Part shown: positions 1 to 11,000 of the stretch, in pieces
Layout of the letters: each line of letters opens with the position of its first letter
Numbering within the stretch: the first letter of the stretch is position 1
Assembly: GCA_006386115.1 (NCBI GenBank)
Contig: VFIW01000006.1
Span: 1,198,706-1,262,705, forward strand
DNA: 64,000 bases
Direction: 5' to 3'
From: Globisporangium splendens
Lineage: Eukaryota; Oomycota; Peronosporomycetes; Pythiales; Pythiaceae
Notes under the pieces: generated by a model
Seen by the model: only the letters and a program-made list of their open reading frames with translations
What the model was told of the DNA's origin: nothing
Database searches by the model: none
Position numbers and translations under genes: made by a program

Positions 1-1024
1 CTTCTTCCTCCATCTCCTGGTCGCCGTCGGCGTCCTCTTCTTCGGCTTCTTCGACCGAGTCGTCATCGTCTTCGTCGTCCTCCAGGTCAATATCTTCTTC
101 CTGATCGCCCTGGCCATTACCGCCGCCAATGACGATGTCCGTGTAGTTGTGGTCCAATTGCGCGGCGGCTTTGACGAGCTCTTCGTCATCGACAAAGTCC
201 ATCGCGAGGTCCACGCCATTGGCGACGGCGACACCGGCAGCAGCGTTGCCGTCGTTGTCCATCATCGCATCACCATCGCGTGCGCCTGCTGGCGTCCAGT
301 CGATCGGGAATCGCGTGACACGTGGCTTGTCCGCGAGGATGTTGCGCTGCAACTTGGTGATATCGACGCGGTTTGGAGGGTTTTCCAGCAGAAACGGGTC
401 CGCGTAGTCGTTGTTCACGTAATACCCGACGCGCACAAACTCGCGGCCGCGGTACGAGCACGTGACGAGCACGACGGTCACGCCCACTTTGTCTTCATCT
501 GGGATCATGTCCGGATTAGGAGGATCCGACTAAACGAGGGGGAAAGCAGGCAATGTACACACATAAGAGAGCATTAGCCTCAACACAAGTGTAATGCACC
601 ACAGCAATTACTATATAGCGCAACGTACCTGGAACACGAATTTGTTCGTACCAACGGGGACAGGACCGACGAGCACTTCTTCAAGAATCTGGTCGCGGCT
701 CTCGTCTTCGGCGCTGCCAACGTACGTGATCTTCCATTCCAAGTCTGCTTCAGTTGCCACAAACATGCGCACACACATAGCATCAGGCCACCCCTCTTCC
801 ATTAGTATCTATCTATTCGCATTCTGCATTCGTGTTGCATGAAGAGCGCGCACAGGGAGACGACGTGTTCCCAGCACACACAATGGCAGAATGCTCCGCA
901 TGCAGACCAACGCACCATCTTCCAGTGCGTGCGCGCACTCGAACGTGACCTCAAACTGGAAGGGGTTCGTGAACGCCGTGGGGTTGTCCAGCACCGTAAT
1001 GTTCGTCAGCGTCACGTACGCCAT
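1..1024 (-). CDS. ASF1: Histone chaperone ASF1 (3' end beyond window)
   Basis: ASF1 binds the histone H3-H4 dimer and passes it to CAF-1 or HIRA during nucleosome assembly in the nucleus. Exons run 1024-916, 747-629 and 529 to beyond base 1; phases match across both introns (D-A-D-L-E-W-K spans the first). The family signatures are easy to read: [11 protein letters not shown] near the start, [23 protein letters not shown], then [20 protein letters not shown], and [16 protein letters not shown] with [10 protein letters not shown] closing the immunoglobulin-like core at about residue 155. After the core comes a tail that turns into long Asp/Glu runs, as in fungal ASF1. The ATG at 1024 fits the conserved N-terminus MAYVTLTNI. 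About 252 codons are visible; the acidic tail continues outside the window. Family assignment is secure. Confidence 0.95.
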
Positions 1025-1536
1025 CCTGTCGCTTTCTCTTCTGCTTTGCTTTGTAGCTCTTCTGCTTGCTCTCTCCCTATTCACGTGTGTGCGCACTTGG
1101 GTGTTGGCGGGAAATGAGTGACTCGCGGGTTGGCTTCTTTTTTGGACTCGCTATTTGACAGCAACCGACAAAAACCACTTGAAGTTTGTATACTGCACTG
1201 GCAAAACTCGACTAAGTACGAAATTGGAGGAACTTCCCGCGCAAAATGCTGTCGTGTTTCCCGCCACAAACATGCACCAGAGCACATCATGACCTTGTTT
1301 CTTTTGGTTATAATTACCGCAATGAACCCATGAGGAGATGGTGCTTCCTTATGAGATGATCACATCCGTTTGCTCTTTTTAAATTGGCGACCACGATAAC
1401 GACGACCTGATACTTGTACAGCGGACGGTGTGTCTCCTTCTTTCGTTAATATTGCTACACGGCCATTGCTGTTTTTGGGAACGTTCCCCGACAAAATTAC
1501 TGAGTGTCACTCCATTCTTTCAATTCGCCTATGGGT
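1025..1536. other. Intergenic spacer, ASF1 upstream / upstream gene 3' end
   Basis: This spacer lies between two minus-strand genes and should hold the ASF1 promoter. I see no ORF with coding character, no repeat and no RNA gene. Confidence 0.5.
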
Positions 1537-3657
1537 TCACGTGCAGGGCCGTGATCGGAAAAACGACTCGAACCCCAATTGCCGTGCTTGCTTGCGCTTC
1601 TTCAGAAGGCGAGGCTGGAAAGGCTGGAGCTCGCGGTTCGCAGTGGAGGACGAGGACAAAGTCGTCACACTGCTGCTGTTGTAGGTAGTGGTGGTGCATT
1701 TAGTCGGCGAGTCTTTGAAATCGTCGCTGGAATCAATGCAATCCGCCTTCAGCTCTTCTATCCTTGGTACGGTGTCAATGCTGCGACAGCCTAACGCTTT
1801 CATAGTCGATCGAGGGGAAGTAGCATGCTCAAACATTGGCGAACTGCAACCGCCGTCGATAAACGTGCAATCACGCTTCACAGACCGCCGTTCGTGCCAC
1901 TGAGGTTCCTGAAATTCAATTGCGGACAACCCAAAAAGTACAAATTGTCAGGTCTCTGTGAAACCATTCCGATGGCGATCACGGCAAAGGTGTAACTCGC
2001 GCAAATGCATCAAAGGACGCACCTTGAGTTCACACTTTTTTGCTGCTACAGGTGACTGGTCTTCAACTGCTGGAGTGATATCAAAGCCGCCTATTCATCG
2101 CAAAGCACACAACAGTGAGAGTTAGATGTTTTGCTTCAATATATAAAACAATCCACAGCAATATGCGTTTACCACTAAGTGAAGATTCACTGTCATAGGA
2201 CGAAGTCGTCGTGTCTACTTGCCTGTGCATACTCTCCTGCTCACACGCACGACGTTGGAAAAGACTGTTAGAAGGAGCTTTGTCGTCAAGGCGTGTCTAT
2301 TCGCCCCGAGAGAGAGAGCACACGGTTTACACAGCTTCCTCATACTTTTTTGCCAGAAGAGCTCGAAGATGACGGTGTGGCATCTGGACGAGAGTCCTAG
2401 CGATCCAGCACCAAGAAAACAATTTCGCATGGAATCAGTAATCCTGTCGCATAGCAACAACAGAGAAATGCACGCACCTCTTCTCGAATCGATGGCATGT
2501 TCAGAGTCAAAGGTGGCGTCGACTCCCGCTTTGGCGCATAAACAACATCTGAAGGATGACCACACAGCAAAAGGGAGCAGTCAGCTTGTGCACATAGTCA
2601 AGCATCCTCCCCCAGCAAAATGCTTTGCTTACCGTCAAACACTTCCGATGCCTCTTCGTTGAATTGTGTCACTGCAAAAGCACAAGAAGCAAAAAGTCAG
2701 CACCTCTATAGAAAATGGAAAGAAAAAAGATAATGTGTCGATAGGGGACAGGACGTATCGTACAATCTCGAAAGTCCACGAAGCTGCATGACTGTTGCTG
2801 CAGAGATTGGCTCACGTCGTCAATCTCATCGTCGTCGTCCATGGGTTGTCGCCCTTCTGGATCTTCACCATCTTCCGATGCGTCTCCTAAATAGTCCTGA
2901 CTTGGATTTATATCTAACGTATCGATGTCCGCCGCGTCCTGAGAAACAACAACAACAAGTTCATCTTCAGTAACTATGAAGATGAGACCCACTCACACCT
3001 GTCCATCACGACGCCACGACGTACATATTCCACAAAAGATGCCAACTGCAGTGTCTCGCTGCACTCCTCATCGTCTTCATCGCCAATGCGTGCGCGATCG
3101 TCATCCTCATCGTAAATGAAGCGATTCCTCTCTTGTCGCGCCGGCGTCATCGCGCTCTGTCGCTTCCGCCAATTCTCATACAGCGCGCGCTTCCTTGCGA
3201 GCACGATCGCCGACGCACACGGCGACGACGACGACGATCTGGACCGCTTGCCATCTTTCCTCGTCGCCGCTTTCCATGCGGTTCCCGGCGTCTCACTCAC
3301 AATGCTTTCATCGCCCCCGCAACCTCTTCTCCTCTCGACACTGTCCTTCTTGTCCTCTTTCCGCGGCGTCTGCAAGTGCAGTCTCTGCATCGCATGCGCA
3401 TTCAGGTTCGCCGAGTCCGCCGCCTCCTGCTTCGGGGCCATGATCGATAGCGCCGACCACGCCGTGGGCGTCAATGGTCCCGCATTCTCGTCGTCCTGTT
3501 CTTCTTCCCCTGCGAACTGCTGTTGTATCCGCACGTTGCCATATTCGTCCTGTTCGTGTCGGGGGAACCGCGGCAGCACGATCGCTGTCATGTCCGCGTC
3601 GAAACTCTGCGTGGCACAGCTCTCGCCCACCACATCCTGCTCGTCAAAGAGCGGCAT
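1537..3657 (-). CDS. Unrecognised nuclear-type protein, 8 exons, 490 aa
   Basis: I do not recognise this protein. Exons 3657-3025, 2938-2764, 2671-2633, 2548-2478, 2396-2346, 2236-2173, 2090-2023 and 1908-1537 join in one frame with GT-AG signals, including exons of only 39 and 51 nt, so the gene model is internally consistent. The first 211 residues are charged, with a basic stretch (ARKRALYENWRKRQ), an acidic stretch (YDEDDDRARIGDEDDEE), and Thr-Pro sites (LQTPRKED, SETPGTAW) that look like proline-directed kinase sites. The middle is acidic (DASEDGEDPEG, MDDDDEIDD). The end is Ser/Thr-rich and then basic (RLLKKRKQARQ). I see no signal peptide or membrane segment. The composition suggests a disordered, phosphorylated nuclear protein; that is inference only. 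Confidence 0.6.
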
Positions 3658-4497
3658 GCCGCCCGCCCGTCGCCCTTCCCGCCCGCCACAAGCGCCAGAT
3701 GCGTCTATGGGGAAAGAAATGCTATTTATTGCTGCTTGTATGGGTGCTTTGGGCAGTTCTTTTTTGCGTCAAAGGTCCCGCACACATGCACACAGACGCA
3801 CACTCGACACACACTCGACACTTCGCTACACCCAGCCCTGGCCGTATTAGAAGACCGCTGGACCAGCACATCCATCCCGCGCTTTAACGACATGACTGCA
3901 AAAGTGTCTTTTTCATTATGAATGTTGGTGTAGGCTTGACAAGAGTGTAGATGCCCTTATAGTCAGGGTTGATGTTTGCTGGCACTGATTGCGAGACAGA
4001 GTGTACTGTATCGTTCGCGTTAAGTTCATATGCCATGCTGGCTGTCATCAAAAGAATCCTTACAGTTCCAGAAGGATGGATGATTGATGACTTGAGCGCC
4101 TCAGATGAATTCCTAAGGATGGGGGCGGCGGCGGCGGAAGATGGCGCGATAAACAGCAGCCTCTACTGCTGAAGACTTTGGGCTCTATGTAAGGCCGACA
4201 CCGACAGAGACCGGCGCTAACTACCTCATTAATACTGGGCAGTGGTGTGAGCCAATAACACTCAGTGCACCGCTTGCTTCATGAAGATTGTCAATGAGGT
4301 CATCAACCTCCCTCGTCTGGCACTAATACCACTTGGAATATTTGCCTGCGTCCCGCACACGCAATCCCCACAATCCTCAGAATCAGGTTGTGTGCAGTTC
4401 TTCTGTTTCGCTTTTGTCTCACTCAGCCAGAAAAGATCCCGCTTAAGTTAACGTTCACAATCGCATTCTGCATGTTGTTGTTATGTGCACACTGAGC
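3658..4497. other. Intergenic spacer
   Basis: This stretch of 840 bases lies upstream of the 490-aa gene and downstream of TAF13. It holds CA-rich simple sequence around 3780-3830 and a short GGC run near 4122-4137. A 67-codon plus-strand ORF at 3969-4172 has no coding character I can support. Nothing else is seen. Confidence 0.4.
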
Positions 4498-5359
4498 TCA
4501 ATACATTTTCTCATCGCTCGGGTCAAAGCCGCTGTTGAGCACGGCGCGCAGCTCGTCGTTGGCGCGCAATAGTTCGGCGATGCGCTCGTACCGCTCGGGG
4601 TCCTTCCGGATGAGGAAGATAAAGCACTCGGTATCCAATTTGCCCTTCACGACCGCCATGTCCATCGCTTTCTTCGTCTGCAAACGCGCGCCAAAAGATA
4701 ACAGATAGATGCACACACCAGTCAATAATGAGCATTCACGCAAGCACAATGGCAAGCTCATAGTAAATGCGCGTACCATGGCGTTAACATACTCGACGAC
4801 CATATCCTCCATGACCTCCGCAGTCTCACTTAGCGGCTCGGATTCGTCACCAAAGCCAAACATCATGTGCTTGACTTTAGAGCATCGCCGCGCATCATAA
4901 AGCACACACAAAAGGTTGGTATACAGTGCTTTATATTCGGCATCCATACCGCAAGTACGTACTGCTTTCCACGAGCTCGCCTTTGACAAAGGGCTTGACA
5001 AGACCGTCTGCGCTGCCCGCACCACCGGCGCCTGCCGCTCCGCCACTAGTACCAGCTCCAGCACCACTTGCTCCGGCACCTGTTCCCCCTGCACCGATCG
5101 CAGACGCGCTGGAGTCACCCGTAGCACTTTTCTTTGTTGCAGGAGACGCGCCGGTCTTCGAGCTGACGCCGGCGTCGCTCGCCTTGCGCTTGCGTGACTT
5201 TGGCATGTTTTTCTTCTTCGCCGGTGCGGCGGCTCCATCCCCAGCGGACGCGGCAGCAGGCGTGCTGGTCACACTAGCACCTGCGCTTGCCGCAGAGGCG
5301 CTCGTCGACGTGGATGGCGCCGCTTTCTCTCCCACATTCGGGGCGTCGGGCTTGCTCAT
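4498..5359 (-). CDS. TAF13: TFIID subunit TAF13 with long N-terminal extension
   Basis: TAF13 pairs with TAF11 through a histone fold inside TFIID, the factor that places RNA polymerase II on core promoters. Exons are 5359-4963, 4874-4777 and 4677-4498 (224 aa). The last ~90 residues hold the TFIID-18 kDa histone fold: MMFGFGDESEPLSETAEVME, DMVVEYVNAM, then TKKAMDMAVVKGKLD and FLIRKDPERYERIAELL. The ATG at 5359 is the first in frame; an open extension above it starts only at TTG. Residues 1-130 form a low-complexity Ala/Gly/Ser/Thr-rich arm with a basic patch (KKKNMPKSRKRKAS), much longer than in yeast or human TAF13, where the histone fold makes up most of the protein. The arm is probably disordered. 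Identification is confident. Confidence 0.92.
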
Positions 5360-5715
5360 TGCGGTGTGGCAAGTGTCGGACAATGACCATCATGCACCTT
5401 TCATAATATCGATTTAATTCGAATTCACCGCCTATAAAGACAACAATTGATAATTTGAAAGCCATGTATTTGTTTTAAAAAGGCTTTACTCGTTTTGCAA
5501 AGGCTAATGTTGCAGCAAGCATCGCATATATGAACCTGATTGGCTAATATAATTCGTAATTGCATATCAGTGGCTGAAAATGGGGCAGCGTTTCCAGGTG
5601 TGCGAAACGGTGTGAAGATCAGTGAGGGGTCACCACATGCGCCTGCATTCCGTCATCCTGTGCACTTCTTCCGCCGCTTCTGCAGAGGCAACGTCGCTGA
5701 TCCGACTGCAACACC
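5360..5715. promoter_or_regulatory. Divergent promoter region TAF13 / EF-hand gene
   Basis: The 356-base head-to-head spacer must serve both genes. It is AT-rich in the TAF13-proximal half and carries one inverted CCAAT box (ATTGG at 5539-5543, within CTGATTGGCTAA). No other element is recognised. Confidence 0.45.
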
Positions 5716-7672
5716 ATGGGGACCAAGCACTCGGTGCCCGTGGCGTCGACACAGAACGAGGGTCCGTCCATGCCCTACTCGTCCTTCACCATGAGCGGCG
5801 CGTCCTCCGATGGCTCTTCGTTGTCAGCCCCAGCAGCTCCTCATCACCTGCGCCAGTATAATGGAGACGGCAGTGGAAGCAGTCGCTCCTCTTCTCCTTC
5901 GTTTGGGAAGGACCTGGCGACCATCCGCCCGCATGAAGGTGCTGGAAATGGCTCCTCGAGCCATCTCACCTCTGCTGCGTCTGCGAAAACTGCGTTGATG
6001 ACGCCGTTGGATCTCAAGTGTGTCCTTGCATGTTGTTTGCTTTCTTGTATGTGTGCATTCATTCATTAAGAGTATGCGTGCACCCAAAAGAATCTGAGCG
6101 TGTGCGCGTTACAACTGTGTTTATGTTGATTTACAGAATCACAAACGCGCTCAAAGAGCTCCAGAAGAAACGTGTGCAAGACTCAAAAGAACAGTAAGAG
6201 AATCAAGATTTCGATGCTTCGTATATCTGTGCCATGAACCGCAAGCTAAATGTGTGAGCGTGTCGCTGTATTTGATATGTGGCGCAGTCACCACAACCCG
6301 TTCACGAAGATCCTGCTGAAATTTCCGCTTGTCGCGGTACGTTTGACGTCAAGCATGAACAAATACGAACGAAGGCTTGCTTCTTCAAAAGCCAAGACTG
6401 CTGGGCTCATTTTAACTAAACTCGAGGTTAACAATGCGTGCCGTTTTTGTTACGGCTTTGTATTTGCAACGAAAAGAAAGCGTTCAATAGCGTTCGCTCC
6501 ACGTTCGAGGAGTTCGACAAGGGCAAAAAGGGTGCGTCGAGTACTTTTTGTTTAGTTAATGGAGTTTGCAGCTTGCCAGCATTCATTTAGATGTTTTGCT
6601 GTTGTAATTTGCTTTGGATGCACGTGTATGCAGGGTACATTGTGTACGCCGATTTGGAGAGCGCGTTTGAGAAACTCGGCGTGAGCTTCTCGAAGGAAGA
6701 GATCGGGCAAGTGTTTGAAGAATCCGACATGCTCGAGGACGGCCGACTCAACTTTAAGGAGTTCCTCGTGTGCCTCGCGATTGGCTTTATGCTCCATGTG
6801 CGTAGCTCTTCCGTTGTGCTTTTCACGCAGCTTTACAACAATTTCTTTGTGATTCCTGTGGGTTCAATGGTGCGATGCTGACCTGTGCATGATGGCGACG
6901 GAATCAGAAAATTCCATCGCTAGAGAGTGAGCGGCTGAGCATTTTCTACGCGCCATTGCGCGAATCACAATTGCTGAATTTGATGCACGCGAGTATCAAT
7001 TCGTCTGTGTCTCGACTAAATTCTTGATCCGTAACAGAGCCACGAAGGACAAGGGAGCGGGACCACCGAACCAAGCGATTCTATTTGGCGAGGTGTGGAA
7101 ACCCATGATTCCGTTCCCAAGGCTTCGAGCTTGTCTCCCCCAATACTGTTGTTTCTTCTTTCTCTGTAGGGCAACAAACTTCGCATTGCGTTCCAACTCG
7201 CTGTTGATGCGTTCCTGTGTTTTGATGTGGACGGCAATGGCCTTATCAACAAGCAAGACCATCTGTCGCATTCTGCCCGTTGTTTACCAAGGTGAGGGGA
7301 CTCACCACGAATTGCAACATTCCGCCATTTTCTCGACTCGCAGGGATGAAATGGCAATGCGGCTTGGAACGTCCACGCAATTGCACTCGCCAACGAAAAA
7401 GACGTCGACATTGAAGGAGCGAGCGGGCTTCCACAAAGGTACGAAACCAGAAGCTCCGCGATGGCGCTGAGGTGTTTTCCACGACTCGCCGTTGTGCCTC
7501 ATGTGGACTGCATTCAGAATCGGGGGAAATGTCGATCAATGCCGAGATCTGGGAACGACGATTCAATGAAATGGACTGGAATAACGACGGCACGATCCAG
7601 TTCAAGGAGTTCTTGATGGCGTTTGAATCCTGGGTCGGTCTGGACGACGACGATCTCATGGACGCCAAGTGA
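5716..7672 (+). CDS. N-myristoylation-type EF-hand Ca2+-binding protein
   Basis: Ten exons (5716-6017, 6138-6194, 6288-6336, 6477-6531, 6634-6797, 6908-6926, 7040-7092, 7170-7291, 7344-7438, 7518-7672) give 356 aa in one frame. Four EF-hand-like loops are visible. The first two are degenerate (FDKGKKGYIVYADL and SDMLEDGRLNFKE); the last two are canonical (FDVDGNGLINKQD and MDWNNDGTIQFKEF), so at least two sites should bind calcium. The protein begins MGTKHS, which fits N-myristoylation on Gly2, so a Ca2+-dependent membrane sensor is likely. Residues 1-100 are Ser/Gly-rich and probably flexible. It resembles calcineurin-B/calmodulin-like sensors but I cannot name an orthologue. The splice sites around the 19-nt exon 6 and the exon 4 acceptor are the weakest part of the model. 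Confidence 0.8.
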
Positions 7673-8046
7673 GCGACTTTGTACACCTTTTGAGGTGCTA
7701 AGATTGGATCCGATGCCTTTATCTTCATTGTCGTGAAACCAACCTACGAGACACCTGCATCTTGAGCTCGATGATGTGGATCGTGTATTACGGAGCGAGG
7801 ATTGATTCCTCTCCACTTCAGCCACACACAGCACACAAGCAAACAGTATATCAAATCTACTCATATAATCTTTTTTTAAATACCTTTCTTTTGCTCCTTC
7901 GATCATCGAGTCGATGCTGTTGTTTCGTGTTCACTCTCGTACCTTTCTTCCATGTGGATGCCGTTCATCCATCATGCCTCACCTTTTTTCTCCACGTCGA
8001 CGTCGTACATCCGTCATACTTCACCTCTCTTCTTTCTTCTTCGTAT
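7673..8046. other. Convergent 3' spacer with imperfect pyrimidine-rich repeat
   Basis: This spacer lies between two converging genes. The plus strand is strongly pyrimidine-rich from about 7860, with two similar blocks (CATCCATCATGCCTCACC near 7967 and CATCCGTCATACTTCACC near 8008). No gene is seen. Confidence 0.4.
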
Positions 8047-11000
8047 TTACACGCATCGGAATACACGACGCTTCCTCGGAACTCTCTCTGTCGACGCTGG
8101 CACGAGACTATCGCTTGGAAGTTGTGGCACGTGCTCCAGAAGTCCCCATGGATCCAAAGGCGAATATTCACCCTGTTTCACACTGCGAACATGCACAGGC
8201 TGAGATCCGAACGCTGATCGTGGAAACACTGTCCATACGCGGGATTTCAGTTCTTCTGGTAGGTTCAAAGACTCGACAAGTTCCTGTGAAGAGTTACAAA
8301 GGAGAGACAAAAGCGTGAGAAAATGAATCACCTTGTGAAAAAAAAAACAGCTGCGAAGGACGGCACTTACAAATTCTTTCTCCTGAAGCACCGACGCGTT
8401 GACCAAAGGGATCAAATCGAGGATCCAGCTGAACAGCGAAAGTCCCACACCGCTAGAGACTGTCGACGTCCCCAAAAGAGAAAACAACGTTTTCGCAATG
8501 CGATCGCGGTAACAAATCGTCAACGCCACGTGTTTGCTTTGGCCGATGACCGCAACAAGCTGCAGTCTGATCGCGAGCTTCCGTCGCAATCGTTCCAAGA
8601 AGGCGAGCGAAAACGATTGCGGATTCTGGTCGTACTGACAGCAACCGTCGTACAGCCACTCCAACTGCACAGCCAAAGACATCATGTAGCGCGGTAAGAA
8701 CGCATTCCCCGGTGGGGTGCACATAATGCCGCAAATCAATCGCACAACAGTCGTGCCGTTGATCTTTCGCGCAAACTTGTCCTGCTGAGTGTACTTGGCA
8801 TCGTCCTCCATCACCTGTAAGATCTTCGCAATCACAGAACCCATGGCTCGTCGCGAAATGCTGCACACAGTAGCAGCATACAGTGACGCCACAGCTGCCT
8901 CCTGGGCCTCACGTGCTGCACTAATCATCCACAGCTCGGCATCCGTCAAAGTTACTTTTCTTTTCCCTTGAGCGCCATGATTCGGTCTCTCGACTGCGCG
9001 CAGCTGAGGCGTAGCAATAGGCGACACGGAGCAAAGCGTTGACGACGAGCTCAAGAACGCTGGACGAGAACTTTGTTTCAGTGTACGAAGCACAATCAGG
9101 TTCGACAAGATCTCGGTCGCACTGCTGGATTCGTCGAACTCCAAATCGATTTCTTCATCATCTGACGAATTGCTGTCCTGCTGTCCGTTTGCTCTTGATA
9201 GCGTTTCGTGCTCCCCAGTGACACTGTCACTATGCTGACGCTTTGCTGGACGCGTCGAAATGTCGTGTTGAGCCTTGCGCTTCAATTGCCGAGAACTTGT
9301 CTTTTTCGTTCTTTTCACCTTCAGCTGCTGCCGGCTCATCTGAAGATCCAAATAGATCGATCCTCCACGGTTCAGTACCCACACGTTCATTTGATCAATG
9401 ATTTGATCCACTTTCAGCAACTGAACTTGACCATTGGCATCTTCCGCAGGAGAGTTTGGCGGTCGAAAGAAGTGGGTCAGCAGCACAGCAGTATGCCATT
9501 GCTTCTTGTGGTACACCGGGAGAATATGCTTCTCACGTGCCTCTTTCGTGTCGTGGAAGATAATATCTCGCACGATTCCATCAGAGGTCAGGTTGAAAAG
9601 CGTGATACTAGCCAAAGTACCACGCTCTTCGCGTTTCCGAAGGAGAAAGTTGTCTTCCATTTGATACGAAATTTGGCACAGCAGATGCACCAATGGAAAC
9701 ATCAAGCATGCAGGAACTTGCGTACGCATAAAGCGCAAATGATACTTGGTCTGTAGAGAAAAGATACACAAAATAATCGGGGTAAGCAAACACTGTCATC
9801 GCTAGTGCCAGTGCCGACAAGCATTTCGTACCAATGGCTCGTCGAACATCACAAGCTTCTGAGGTTCCATCAGAACATTTTGAGGTGGCTCCGAAAAGAG
9901 TTGAAACACCAATGCCATCGCAAGCAGCTGACTTGGAAGATTTGGTGGTGGATCCCGAGATGCTCGTCGCTGCAAGTTTACACGATGTAAAAACGTGAGC
10001 ATTTTATGATGGGACTAGCATACTATACATGGTGTCCATTGTACTTACCAGGCGCGGAAACAATGGAACCAGGACCAGGCGGAGAACTTGCGAAAGATCA
10101 AGCACTTTGTGGATAATCAGCGATATCAGGAACGCTTTCAGACCATATTGGACCTTGTCCAAGCGCCCCTTCTGGTTCAGTAGAAAAGCTTCCTTTCCGT
10201 TTTCCAGGTTGATGAACGGATTTCGAGTTCGTTTCTGCGTTTCACTACCGCAAAATCCAGGCAAAACTTCCTTTTGAAGCCAGACCACGAGCGTATTTGA
10301 GAATTTCTCCTGGAAATCGTCACCGTCGGGGTGTTGTTCCACCACTTCTCGAATCAGTCGTACACAGCGATGCATATAGTGCGGGGTCATGATCGGTCGT
10401 CTGCAATTGCTCTTGATCCGCGTCGTGATGTTGGCCATCCATTTATCCATCACTTCACTCAGCACTGCACGGAGAAAGAAGACATAGTTCGGGGTCCGGC
10501 GCTCGCGCGTGGCATTCGCATTCGTTGATCCCACAGACGCTGACGCCATGCTCATATTGATTGCGGACGCGGCAAAGTCGACGGCAGCGTCCCTGGATTT
10601 CGTTTCTGATTCAGGAGTGGATTCCCCGACAATTTCACGCCAGGACAAACTCGAGTATGGCGGAGGCTCAAAGACAACTTCTGGCACCGACGTACTGTTC
10701 TGGCTGCTGTCGGGACTCTGGAGTGGCGTAGGTGTATTGACTGCTGGCTTGTCAGTCGACATTCCGCTTTCGAACAATTTTGCTTGAAGTGCTTTAAATG
10801 AGCGCGCCAGAGCACTCTTCAGTTCAGGCGGGATGACTTCACGTGGTGGCGGGATACGCACGATCGGATTCGCAGCGTCCAAGGAGAGCTCTTTCGGCTT
10901 CTGGCTGTTCGCATCCTGGTTTTTGCGGGCTGTTTCTGCGATTGGACGCAAAAGAGCGAATGGCAGATCCAACTTGCCGATTTCTTTCTTTTTCGCATGG

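Noticed and set aside
1840..1960. Alternative short 3' end of the 490-aa gene (RPDNLYFLGCPQLNF then stop)
   Set aside because: An in-phase acceptor at 1909 gives a longer, Ser-rich open C-terminus; both remain possible, but the longer one uses the better signal.
3969..4172. 67-codon plus-strand ORF in the 3658-4497 spacer
   Set aside because: No homology, no splice partners, ordinary chance length.
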